A DNA stretch of 64,000 nt, taken from positions 44,062,770 through 44,126,769 of the forward strand of contig CM067568.1 of the NCBI GenBank assembly GCA_034336665.1. Reading direction: 5' to 3'. A program made the translations under genes and the position numbers. A model generated the notes under the pieces. That model saw only the letters and a program-made list of their open reading frames with translations. It was not told where the DNA came from and searched no databases. The number at the start of each line of letters is the position of its first letter. Position 1 is the first letter of the stretch. Below are positions 24,356 through 34,033 of this stretch, one piece after another. The stretch is from Luscinia megarhynchos. Lineage: Eukaryota; Chordata; Aves; Passeriformes; Turdidae.

Positions 24356-27300
24356 ACAATCCATTTTATGGGCAGGTTTTGCAGCCTATGTAACCATTAA
24401 GTCCATAGAAGGCTGCAGAACAAGAGGTAACAAAAAAAATCTCCTGTGAAAAGGATGGTGCTTTGAGGAAGGGAACTGTTTATTTAGTGCAGCTAAAACT
24501 TATGGTCAGACAATAGAAAACCCCTTGTGAGAACTGGAGTTCATCCATCAGCAGCTGGAGTCCTGACAGCTTTTCTACTGCTATATGAATAGCAAATCAC
24601 CTGTTGTCACCATCTGGATCTCGGTTCCTTGAGGAAGCCTGCTAGTCCCAGGGGAAGGTGGGCATTCATTATGATCATCCTCCCCCTGACACTCCCTGGG
24701 CCCCTCACAGACCAATGCTGGAGACAAGTTTTGTGCATCTCCTGCTGAACACAGTCAGAACAAGCCTCTGGAACAGCTTAAATAGCAGCAACATGAGAAG
24801 GAAGCAACATAATCTTACAGGGAGATTTGAAATAGAACAGATTCTTCCTACCTGCCTCTTTATCAAGAAAGCCCACCACTTTCTGGGGAAGTGTTTTAAA
24901 TGCAGAAATTCATTGCCTCTTTGAAACGTGATCTGATAATAAACACAATTTTGGAAGAAGGAAGAAAAGCTCACATTTAAAGTGCAGAACCAAAAATAGC
25001 ATTCCCTGCCTTCAGGATCTCACTGCTGCTCCCTGTGCAATGCAGTGAGCAGATGCAGAAGGTGCCAACCACAGAATACCTTCATCTGGGCAAGGGCAGT
25101 GATGTAAGGAAAGGATGAGATCTGTTTTTTTCACAGAAGGATTGCCACTGCCCAGTAAGGAACAGAGCCATAGGATACCACAGGTAGTGTGCAACTTAAT
25201 TCAATTGCCCATGAGAAATAAAATAAGGCTGAAAGCTGGGAAGAGGAAATATCTGCCATTTGCAAACCCAAGCAGCGCAGGGAAAAGGAGGGCAAGTCAC
25301 GTTCTCCTGCATTCACAGGGCTCAGATTATCTACTCATTATGCTTCCCAAAATACTGCTTCCCACAGCACTCTGCAATGCAGTCTACAAAAGTGGAAGTA
25401 ATCTGGGCTGCACAGTTGACTTCAGCTCTGATAGAACACTTGGTTGTGTTAAGTGTAACTCTCATGTTATTGTCAGAGAGCCAGTAAATGTCATTGCTTT
25501 TTCTGGGAATATACCATGTCAGAAAATCATTTGGGGTAGGATTTTAATTTTCCATTGGATTCAGCAGCAGCTGAATGCTTTCCTCGATACGTGTCAGCAG
25601 ATCAGAGTCCATCCTTCTGCTTCCCATCAGCACGTGGCATAACAGCTTCCAGTCTCGGCAGCTGCAGCTCCCCCACCCATGAGTTAAATCAGCATTTCTG
25701 TTATGGCCTTGTTTTGCCCCTGCTGTGCAGCACTATGATTTTTCAGGTTTCAACAACAGTGACAGCATCCTGTCACAGCATTGCACTGTGAAATGTCTTT
25801 TTGGCAGCTCAAATTTTCAGGATGATTCCATGGGGTTAGAGGTGCTGGGTCAGTACCCCACTCTGCAAATCTGAAGACCCCACTGGACCAGACTCCAACC
25901 AAATCCAGGAGAGACAGACACAGTCCCAGCTCCAGAAGCTAAAACTTGGAAAACCAACCCATATACCTGCCTACCTCACTTGTTGGAATGCCCTCTGGGG
26001 AAAATTCCCTGGTATTACATAATTTTTAAACACTTCACATGTCAAAGTCTCAGCTCTTTGCTCATATAACCAACATGGCATAGTCCCTTCACCTACATGG
26101 AGTTGTGAAATTAATAATAAATGGATTTGGGTTCATTATCTGAGAGGAGCTATAGAAGTGTGACTTATTTTTAATAATGCATAAGTAATAATTTATTTAA
26201 CATTTCTTTGTATTCCTCATCAGGTTCCTGAACCTGACTGCACTTTGCTGCTCTGTCTGCAACCTCTCTCATGAAAGCTGACAATAAGCTTCAAACTTTT
26301 TTGTTGATTTTTTTAGGGTAATGAGATACTGTGTCACAGTCATTAAAGTTGTGGCACCTGTTCTGTTAAAAAATAGGATATCAAGTTTACATGGAACAGG
26401 ATATGACAAAAAATTAAAAAAATCAAACAACTACTAAACACAATTTGTTCAATCCAGTAACTAGAATTAGTCTTCTTTCTCCACAGTGAGTTTATGCTGT
26501 GATGTGGCACATTTATTTCAAGGCTATGAAGTCTGGATGGAGTAAAACAGACAATTCAAACACTGAATGCTGTGTGCTGCTCCCTCTGCAGAATCAACCT
26601 GTGTTTCAAAATGACACAAAAGTACAGCAAATGTTTATTTAGATGCTATTCAATTATACAAAAGGAAAATATTTTTCCAGGAGAAAATAATTAAATAACA
26701 GTGTGTCCTCTCTATAATCTGCATTGCAGGGGTACATGTCTGAAGTGAAGCAGGTAAATATTCAGAGGCTGAGGCTGGTGCAAGAGGATGGGCTTTGCCA
26801 AGTCAAACACACAAAGTCCTGAGTCAGCCTCACCTAGAAAATCAAGCAACTGTAAGTAGAAAGCTGTTTGGATCTATGATTTTCTGGGTAATCTGGAGAT
26901 TTCTCATGAAATCTGAGCTTGTTCTCTCATTGACAGAAAATGGCAGCCCCTGGGGAGCACCAAGATACCACTGAGTTTGAGAGAACTATGGCCTGCTGTT
27001 CCTGACACAAGCATAGGAGAGACTGGTGGCCATCTAGGCTTTAAATCCAGGTGAGGAGAAGCATGGGTGCCATTTCTTGGTTCAGCCTACCATGGGTTTA
27101 GCCTTCCTCAGGAAGATGCACTCACTAGGGGTGTTTGTATCTCCGTGACTTTTGCTTGGCAGCACCCACAATAGGCAAGAAGCTGCAGCTTTTAAGGGAA
27201 GCAGTGCCAGAGATCAGGAAAGAAGCAGCTAAAAGAGGTTTCTGTTACTGGAGACATGTATCAAACTGCAGGAAGGGTATCTCACTATCTTCTGTCAAAG

Positions 27301-27973
27301 ACTTGGAGGCAGAAGGACACCTTACCTGGGCTTCAGCCTCTCCATTAATGCTCTGGTTAAACAGGAAAAAGGAACGAGGAGAGCATGATAAAGAAGCAGA
27401 GCCAAACATCATGAGATTACTCGAAGCTGGTGTGAGAAGCTTTTCAGAGAAATCACTTATTGAGGTTGATGCAATAATGTGACAGGAGCTGTTAAGAAAA
27501 TTGTTGTGTTACACATACATTGTGTGAAAGGATAATGCTTTAAAAAATATTTTCTAAGCAAGGCTTTGAAGATTATAAATTGTTTAGAGCGCAGCTGGAA
27601 ACAGGAAAAGCAAACCACTGACTGAAGCATTGAAGGTTGCACTGGGACCCATTGGAAAGTAATTTTTATTTATTTACTAGTATGAGCAAAGCAATGGATA
27701 GTGTTCTGCACAGCTTTTGACTGGGGAGGGAATTTTCTTCTGCTGGACTCAGGGAAGGCACAATTTCTGTCATTACATCTCCAGATTAGACATGTAGATT
27801 TACTGCTTCTGCCTTTTATCCTCTCCCCCAAAAGGACTGCAACCACTTTTTTCTGTTTTTATGCTCTTGCTTGCCTTTATCCATAACAGGGACTTTCTCA
27901 CACAGCTCGGGAAGCACCATGCTGTATTGCTCAAGGGGTATAGCCTTGCACACCTGGTTCCTGAGTAGCAACA
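24356..27973. other. Intergenic, no gene recognised
   Basis: About 3.6 kb of mixed-composition unique sequence. It holds a 175-codon plus-strand ORF (25115-25642) and a 115-codon one (27135-27482). Neither shows a domain, signal peptide or low-stop context beyond what chance allows in a window this size. No repeat family is recognised. Confidence 0.55.
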
Positions 27974-28017
<44 letters not shown>

Positions 28018-28044
28018 ATAATAATAATAATAATAATAATAATA
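27974..28044. repeat. Compound trinucleotide microsatellite (TAC)n then (TAA)n
   Basis: About 14 copies of TAC/ACT run straight into about nine copies of AAT/TAA with no interruption, ending at AATAG. The change from TAC to TAA units suggests one ancestral array in which a C-to-A variant spread. On the minus strand it yields a leucine/valine-only reading frame, which is an artefact. Likely length-variable. Confidence 0.95.
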
Positions 28045-28185
28045 GTAAAACAAACATAGGGAGAGAGAGAAATAGCCCAGGGATAAAAAATAAAATAGCA
28101 GCTGTTGCCTTAAGAGTATTTTTCTTCCATGCAGGTGTAATCAGAGCTGTAACACTGTGTTCCCTGGCAGTCTCCAGACACCGGT

Positions 28186-28720
28186 AACTAAACCCAGGCG
28201 CACAACCCTGCCCTCGGCTCTGCAGGGGACGGCAGAGGGCTAAGCCAGGGTCGAAAGTTTACAGGGGGCCGAGTCTGGCGGCACAGCCCGGCCCCGCCCG
28301 GCCCGGGAGCGGAGCGGCACCGGGGGACGGGGACGGGACAGCACCGGGGGACAAGGACGGGACAGCACCGGGGGACAGGGACGGGACAGCACCGGGGGAC
28401 GGGACAGCACCGGGGGACAGGGACGGGACAGCACCGGGGGACAGGGACGGGACAGCACCGGGGGACGGGGACGGGACAGCACCGGGGGACGGGACAGCAC
28501 CGGGGGACAGGGACGGGACAGCACCGGGGGACAAGGACGGGACAGCACCGGGGGACGGGGACGGGACAGCACCGGCACCGGGAACGGGGGCTCCTGCGGG
28601 ACACGGGCACACGGGCATGGAACGGAGAGAGGCGATGGGGCAGAGCAGCACCGCAGCTGGGCTGACACTCGATGGTCTCACAGGCAGGTGCTGTCCTCGG
28701 CAGGGCGGAGCAGGAGGCTG
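28186..28720. promoter_or_regulatory. CpG-rich, GC-rich patch (CpG-island-like)
   Basis: This stretch is sharply GC-rich against AT-rich flanks. I count about 13 CpG in the roughly 140 bases before the minisatellite and about 13 in the roughly 180 bases after it, far above the surrounding DNA. GCCCGGCCCCGCCCGGCCCG at 28286-28305 contains a CCGCCC core (the complement of GGGCGG, an Sp1-type site). It could be the promoter of an unannotated non-coding RNA, or only the composition of the repeat and its surroundings. No coding exon is seen nearby. Confidence 0.5.
28317..28568. repeat. GC-rich minisatellite, 11 units of 24 or 18 bases
   Basis: Eleven head-to-tail units begin GCACCGGGGGAC and end GACGGGACA or, in short form, GGGACA. 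Nine are 24 bases and two (28389-28406 and 28479-28496) are 18 bases, lacking six bases. The 24-base units differ at an internal hexamer: ACGGGG, ACAAGG or ACAGGG. A partial, diverged unit follows to about 28590. Each unit is free of thymine on the plus strand and has three or four G-runs, so G-quadruplex formation is likely. Because 24 and 18 are multiples of three and stops are absent, all frames stay open and give false proline/cysteine/arginine-repeat ORFs on the minus strand. Confidence 0.97.
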
Positions 28721-31380
28721 GGTTGGTCTCCCAAGACTGGGCGAAGGTCAGCAGCACGGGAGATCATCCTAATACCAATATTTCTTAAGTAATTGCTTCC
28801 TGTCTGCAATCATTTTGGAAAAGAATAGAGAGAGAGTATAATGCAGGGATGCAAGCTGCACAGTAGCTGCTGTACCATGAGGAGTTCATGAATCACTGCT
28901 CTCTGCTGCTTTGGGGTCCAGAGAGAAACACCCCCCACCAAAGGGAGCACCTCCCTGTTTAAATGCTGAGACAAAACCAGCAGCTGGGGCCAGCTCCCTG
29001 CAGCAACCCTCAGGCTGTGACCTCCAGATCTCAAGCTGTGCCAGACACTCTCCTCACACTTGACACCACTGATTGCAATGGTGAGATGAAGACAAGATGC
29101 ATTTGGGAAGGCACCTCCCTGTCCTGCAAAGAGACAATACAGAAATGCCCAGTTTTATCCCACCCTTGGCTTTTACACTTCCTTACCTCCAAGTACAAGC
29201 AGTGCAAGATGGAGGTGCCAGCCCATGGCACTGGCATCACCCTTTCTTTGTGCTTTAAGTCTTAAGTATAAGATACTTGCAGAAGTATCAAATTTTTTCA
29301 CTGTGTTGAAACTAATTTCAGTCTCATATTTGGCTTCATTTCCTGTGGCATTAAATAAATCTTCCTACTAATACCAGAGGAGCAGTGGAAGGCAGAATCT
29401 GCATTATCTGCATCTAAGAGAAGACAAGGGAGATTAGTTATCCACCTGATTGATCTCAGTGTTATTGTTCCATAGCCAGCAGGCTCCATCAGCACATAAG
29501 TGCCTTCAGTATGGGAGAGCCCTTGGCTCAGCTGAGGCTGGTACTCCCTGTGCTAGGTTTGGACTGTCTGTGAGACTGTCCTTGTCCTCATGAGTCATCT
29601 AAGTGCATAAAACAGTTCAGAAAGGCAGGGAACAAGCAGATCCCTGAGCACCAGTACTCGGCAGACCTTATTTCCCAAGGATATGTTCTTCTAACGTGAC
29701 TGTTTTTTTGTCACCTTCTACAAGGTGACCTTGTCGACAGAAGTGCATCTACATTGTATAAAGCTATTACAAAAAAACAACAAGCCTTTAAAAAGGCTGA
29801 CAGGCTGACAGCTTACTGCACGGACATCAAAAGTAGCCTTTGCAGAGCAGGACAGAACAGCATGCTAAACTCTTTCAGTTACAGATCACTAAATTTGAAG
29901 GAAAAATGAAGGAAAAGAAAGACAAAACACAAACTCCAAATCCTCTTCAGCTCTGAAGGAAACTATCACTCACTTAAACCTGATCTTTTAATCTTTACTT
30001 TGTCCAAGTCCAGGATAATAATTCTGGAGCTGGTGAAAGTGCAATAAGTACAGTACAGACTAAGACAACAGCCCTGGAAGTTGGTGATAATTAATTTCAC
30101 TCTTAGTCATTTCTGTGGGCTTCCTTTGCTGAAATGATGTAGGCTGCACCCAGTAAAAGAGCCGCTTCCATGAAAAATTGCAATTTTATTTTTTTATAAA
30201 TATCATAATATTTACAAATATAAAACCATAATTTGTTATAAATACTTGATACTACACTTCAGTATTTAGTAGCAAACACCAATCTCTTATGTACCACACT
30301 CTAATGCTTGTAAATGTGTTATCACTATTCACCACTTTTAGGTGCTGGATATTTCGGTTTTGGGATCACGTGGGGTATTTAAATGGTTTTTGAGTACTAC
30401 CATGAGGACCACTGTACAAATGGTCAGATCAGGGATCTCAATGAAAGAAGAGAAAATAAAGGTCTTCGGCTTAATTACAGCAGCACTAAGCAGACCTGCA
30501 GTGCTGGGGCAGGAGTGCAAGGACAGGCTTCAGCACCCTCCAGCAATGCTGTGCAGTGTCTCCAGGGGCAAACACAGCTGGGTGGGATTAATGGGAAACC
30601 CCTGGAGCCAGGGGCCTGTGTCCCACCCACACAGCTGAGGGAGCCCCCGGCCCCCTGGCCATTATTATCTAAACATAAAGAATATCTGCTTTCTGACATT
30701 TTTACACCAGATAGGTCTCTTTCTTTTTGTGAGACCATTTTGAGGTTTTTGCATTATTAAAACAATTAAATATCACCTTTTGTACCTTGTAATGACCAGG
30801 GTGCAGCCTGTAGTTCACAGATCCCATGACATTGAAGTCTCAATGATCTCCTGCATACTTCAATTTCTCTACCTGTGAGCTGAATATAGTTGTGTCCATT
30901 TGGAAAGTTAATGCCTTTAAACTGAAAGCACTTGAAGATTTTTCAAGTAAGCCTTACATGTATTAAATTTTTGAAAATTCAATTTAAAAAAAAAGTATAA
31001 TAAATAATAAATGTAAAATAAAATAACATAAAATAAACCAAACCCTCAGCTTCCTTTTGTCAGCATGTCAAGTTTAATCATGAAGCGTCAGCAGCATTTT
31101 ACCATACTTACATAACAATGTGTTTATTAATTTATCCAGCAGGCTAAGTCATGTTCCCACAGAGGAAAACATAATCCTTAGCTATTATTTAGAACCTTTT
31201 ATGCACAGATGTCAAAATATGTTACAAATGCTGCAGTGCCTTTTGTCAATGCATAACTTGTATTAACATCAGAGAAAAAGGATTAAGCCAAATATGTTTC
31301 CTTGAAATAAATATTTATTAAGAAATTACTTTGTTTGTTCCACCTCACTGTCTTTCAAACGTGAGTGCCATCACAGTATT
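28721..31380. other. Intergenic, no gene recognised
   Basis: About 2.7 kb without recognised genes or repeat families. It changes from moderately GC-rich near 28730-29250 to AT-rich. ORFs of 60-125 codons (for example 30383-30760 plus) show no domain. Confidence 0.55.
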
Positions 31381-31389
31381 GACTGTTTG

Positions 31390-31490
31390 CCCTCGGGCAG
31401 TGGCCCGTGGCTGCTCCGAAGGAGCTCCAGAGGCAGCAGTGGTCGGAGCGCTGGAGCAGCGCCCGTGCCCCAGCGCAGCCTGCCCCCGAA
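31390..31490. other. Small CpG-rich patch
   Basis: Roughly 100 bases hold about nine CpG dinucleotides, including CTCGGG, AGCGCTGG and AGCGCCCG, in a region otherwise poor in CpG. It is too short for a standard CpG island. It could be a small regulatory element or the remnant of a GC-rich repeat. No exon is recognised around it. Confidence 0.4.
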
Positions 31491-33239
31491 CAAAGCACAG
31501 ACTAAATTAATCACACAATTGCATTACAGCCCTCCCAGCCAGCACACTCAGCTGCTCCTCCGCTGAACTCTGCTGTACTGGAAAGACCTTCAGCTGGATT
31601 ATGCTTAAGCAGAAGCATTAACACTGAGTGCACAGCAGCACCCTGCTCCCTCCCACACGGACTCTGTAACCTGACATTGCTGCAGAGCTTTGCAGCGCTG
31701 GGGAATGCTGCAACAAGAGACAGTTTGGGGTTCATTGCCTTCTTTTAGATCCATATCTGAGAGCCAACAGGCAGCCTACAGGACAGGTCAGTGGTGAGCA
31801 GCTAACCCAGCATCAATCCCCTTCCCAGAGCATCACTGCTCTGCAGTCACTTGGCGCTGCTATTTCTGCCCAGCAGGTGAAAATACACCTCACAGCCTGA
31901 TGCAGCCCAGAGGATTAACCTCTTGCCCTGCCTTGGTGTCAGGATGAGGGCACCTGGCCCTTAGGCACTCTGTTGAGAATCCCCACGTGGTATTTTTGCT
32001 GCTGTCTTCCCCATCCTCTAGATGCAAGACCTGACTGACTTTACACAGATGGCCTCTGCTGAGGGGCACTGTGACTCTGAAACACCTCCCAGCAGGATTC
32101 CTGCTGGACAGTAGCTTGAGGAGGAGAATCCTCCAAGGCAGACATGTTGAGAAGGGGTGACAGAAATCTACTTTTCACCCGTGACAGAAATCTAATTGTC
32201 ATCCCTGAAAGGCATTTCAATCCAAACCTGGTATTCAAAGCTCAGCGCCCACTTTGGACTTAAGCATCCTTTTCAGGACAGGCAGTGGATTTGTTCTTTT
32301 AAAGCACAGACAATACTAGAATTGTTGTTACAATCTCTAGAAATGTGGATGATTTCTCCTCATTCTTCACTCAGGAATACTGCTACTGGTTTGAAATTAA
32401 ATCAATCTAAATTTTATCCTGTGCTCAGGAGAGCAGTTATCTGTACTAGCTCTGCCAGGCAGTGGATGCATGGTTCATGGGGATTAAACTGAAGAGATTC
32501 TGATTTCTAATCCAAGTGCAGAAGTGAGATAAGAATGGAGATCTACAGCCACGTACCAAGGAAGTTATTTTGGGCATGGGCAGTAGCAGGACATCAAAAG
32601 CCTTGGTAGCAAGAACTTAGGGGCTTGTAACTTTTGAGTGTGCAGAACACAGGCAGTGGTTATGGGGCTCTTGAATGCTGCTGTTATTGTGAGAATATGG
32701 GCTGGGTCACTGGGCTGCAGCTCAATAATACAGACTTGAGGAGCTCAACTCAGGTGTGAAGCACAGGTTTGTCTTTTTGAGCCATACTTAATCACAGAAG
32801 TTGCTGTGTAAACTTATTTGATGGAGCAAAAATTCTCTTTAATGATATCTTTTTGTAACATCTCTGTTGTGAAGGGAAGACTGATCTCTGAAGTCCTCAT
32901 GTCACACGGGTGTCTGGTGTCACCCACAGCAGATGAGATTTAATTCAATTTTAGGACTTCCTTTGCACTGCAGATTTTGAAGGTGAAATATAGCAAGTGC
33001 AACACAAGTCAACAGTCTGTTAATCAAATGCTTCTGATCCCTATTTAAATGCAGTTTCAGCCTAAATCAATGTTGACCTAAAAAGGTGGTTTATTTCAGC
33101 AACAGGTTTATCTGTTTATTAATAGATAAACTGAAAACTGAGGCAAGCAAACGTAACTCCAGTGAGACCAACACAGCTGATTTTACTCGTGATACTCCGT
33201 GCTGCCTTTGAAAGATTTTAAAGCAGTGTAACTGGGCCT
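31491..33239. other. Intergenic, no gene recognised
   Basis: About 1.7 kb of unique sequence. ORFs at 31511-31735 minus and 32196-32492 plus have no recognisable family. No repeat is recognised. Confidence 0.55.
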
Positions 33240-34020
33240 CTGGAGCTTGCCAGCTCTTATTAGCCTTGATCAGCAGGCAGGCAGACAGGCAGAACTAAGA
33301 GGCCCTCATGATTCAATGTGGCAGAACCTGACCTCTGTGTTTGCCTCCTGTGCAAATTCATGCAGAACAAATCAATGCTTGAATGCTGCATCTCCACCAG
33401 AGACATGGAATTCCAAACACAGCCAATTCTCCCTGGGCTGTTCCCAGAGCCCAGAGTAGGACTGTGCAAGCCAAAAATGCAAACCCCACCTGAGCCAGGC
33501 TCCCTGGGTCTGTAGGAAAATTGTGGTGAACTGATTGATTTCACCAGGAAAGCCTGCATGGATCTGGAAGCAAGAGGAATTTCTTGTGCTGCCCACAGCA
33601 CTGTGGGTGAGAAGCTGCTCCCCTCCCCAGGCCAGAAGGATGCTTGGCTGTAGCCACAAGACAGCAGTGGCAGCACACGTGGGTACCAGAGGTTTCTGCA
33701 AAGGGCAGAGGGAGGGTGCAGGAGGGATGGAGAGAGCTGCAGCACACTCTCCTCTCCTCCTTGCTTTGCAGGGAGGGCAGAGGGACACCCCACACCATCC
33801 CCACCACCCCTCCAGGGACCCAGAGGAGTTGCCTGAAGCAGCTGGGGTCTGGAAAAGAGGACGTTTAAGCACCATGAATTAATCAGAATCAATCCCCAGC
33901 CTGGTCCCCACTCCTGCTGCAGCAAGCAGTACCTGGCTGTGGGGCTGGGAGCCAGTTTGCAAGAAGGAGCCAGCAGCACCAGCCACAGAACAGGAGTGCT
34001 GGCATCTCTCCAGAGAGAAG
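33240..34020. other. GC-rich block with long overlapping open frames
   Basis: A GC-richer, CpG-poor block opens with a short CAGG-type run (CAGCAGGCAGGCAGACAGGCAG, 33271-33292). A 257-codon minus-strand ORF (33260-34033) overlaps 167- and 88-codon ORFs in other minus frames and 115- and 74-codon ORFs on the plus strand. Openness in many frames at once is what low stop-codon density gives in GC-rich DNA. The long ORF's product is rich in S, L, P, G and W, without domain, signal peptide or repeat I recognise. I do not call it a gene. Confidence 0.5.
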
Positions 34021-34033
34021 TGACGTAAAACAA

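Noticed and set aside
25115..25642. 175-codon plus-strand ORF
   Set aside because: No domain or splice context. By rough estimate about 0.5 such ORFs are expected by chance over six frames of a window this size.
27800..28057. Minus-strand ORF with long leucine and valine runs
   Set aside because: It is the trinucleotide microsatellite read in one frame.
28317..28568. Direct repeats that could suggest a CRISPR array
   Set aside because: Units are contiguous and near-identical with no unique spacers, and this is vertebrate nuclear DNA.
28188..28757. Three overlapping minus-strand ORFs of 140-189 codons with proline/cysteine/arginine repeats
   Set aside because: They are the translated minisatellite. 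Unit lengths 24 and 18 are multiples of three and the array has no stops in any frame, so long ORFs arise without coding function.
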